From contig CAYGVJ010000085.1 of the NCBI GenBank assembly GCA_964353255.1, forward strand, positions 1-24,651: DNA of 24,651 bases. Reading direction: 5' to 3'. The position numbers and the translations under genes are program-made. The notes below the pieces were generated by a model that saw only the letters and a list, made by a program, of their open reading frames with translations, searched no databases and was not told the DNA's origin. Shown piece after piece: positions 23,875 through 24,651 of the stretch. The number at the start of each line of letters is the position of its first letter. Position 1 is the first letter of the stretch. This DNA is from VFZS01 sp964353255 (GTDB lineage Bacteria; Acidobacteriota; Terriglobia; Bryobacterales; Bryobacteraceae).

Positions 23875-24651
<777 letters not shown>

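Overview
The window is a GC-rich, gene-dense bacterial chromosome segment. Its genes belong to a Gram-negative (diderm) cell: apolipoprotein N-acyltransferase, two family-9 heptosyltransferases, a SPOR-domain protein, and Tat/Sec-exported enzymes. The mix of a fused MFS/spermidine-synthase-like membrane protein, a Tat-type Gfo/Idh/MocA oxidoreductase, VapBC, a DUF933-type YchF relative and a MoxR-DUF58-BatA-DUF4175 cluster is most reminiscent of Acidobacteriota. That placement is inference from gene content; no marker gene in the window proves it.

Layout. (1) 1-76: tRNA-Val(CAC) on the minus strand, with its own promoter. (2) 151-2203, plus strand: a MoxR AAA+ ATPase followed by a YchF/DUF933-like P-loop protein that has lost the usual G3 element. 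(3) 9185 down to 2187, minus strand: a tightly packed seven-gene run of polysaccharide deacetylase, GT4 glycosyltransferase, NfeD/ClpP-class protease, SPFH/stomatin protein, SPOR protein, lipoyl synthase and Lnt. Most of these act at the envelope. (4) 9950-9283, minus strand: a VapB/VapC toxin-antitoxin pair whose promoter lies in a palindromic operator directly against the start codon. (5) 10064-12930, plus strand: fused MFS/spermidine-synthase-like protein and an exported isochorismatase-fold hydrolase. They converge on a minus-strand Tat-exported Gfo/Idh/MocA oxidoreductase (14152-12956). (6) 14228-17179, plus strand: a lipopolysaccharide inner-core operon (heptosyltransferase, degenerate HldE-like nucleotidyltransferase, heptosyltransferase, ICMT/PEMT-type membrane methyltransferase). 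(7) 17170-17436: two direct copies of a hairpin-forming repeat of about 125 bp between convergent genes. (8) 24651 down to 17431, minus strand: MoxR ATPase (cut by the window edge), DUF58, BatA-like VWA membrane protein and a 1144-aa DUF4175-like membrane protein. A 60-nt nested hairpin sits between the last two genes, flanked by a 10-bp duplication of the Shine-Dalgarno region.

How it fits together. Lnt finishes lipoproteins, the heptosyltransferases build LPS core, SPFH/NfeD organise and proteolyse membrane proteins, SPOR proteins bind peptidoglycan, and the MoxR-VWA cluster is a chaperone-like AAA+ system working on membrane or periplasmic complexes. The segment is therefore largely an envelope-biogenesis neighbourhood. 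The least explained items are the HldE-like pseudoenzyme, the G3-less YchF relative next to an orphan MoxR, the DUF4175-like giant protein, and the two repeat families. No CRISPR array, phage, insertion-sequence transposase or riboswitch was seen, and no gene-free stretch exceeds about 250 bp.
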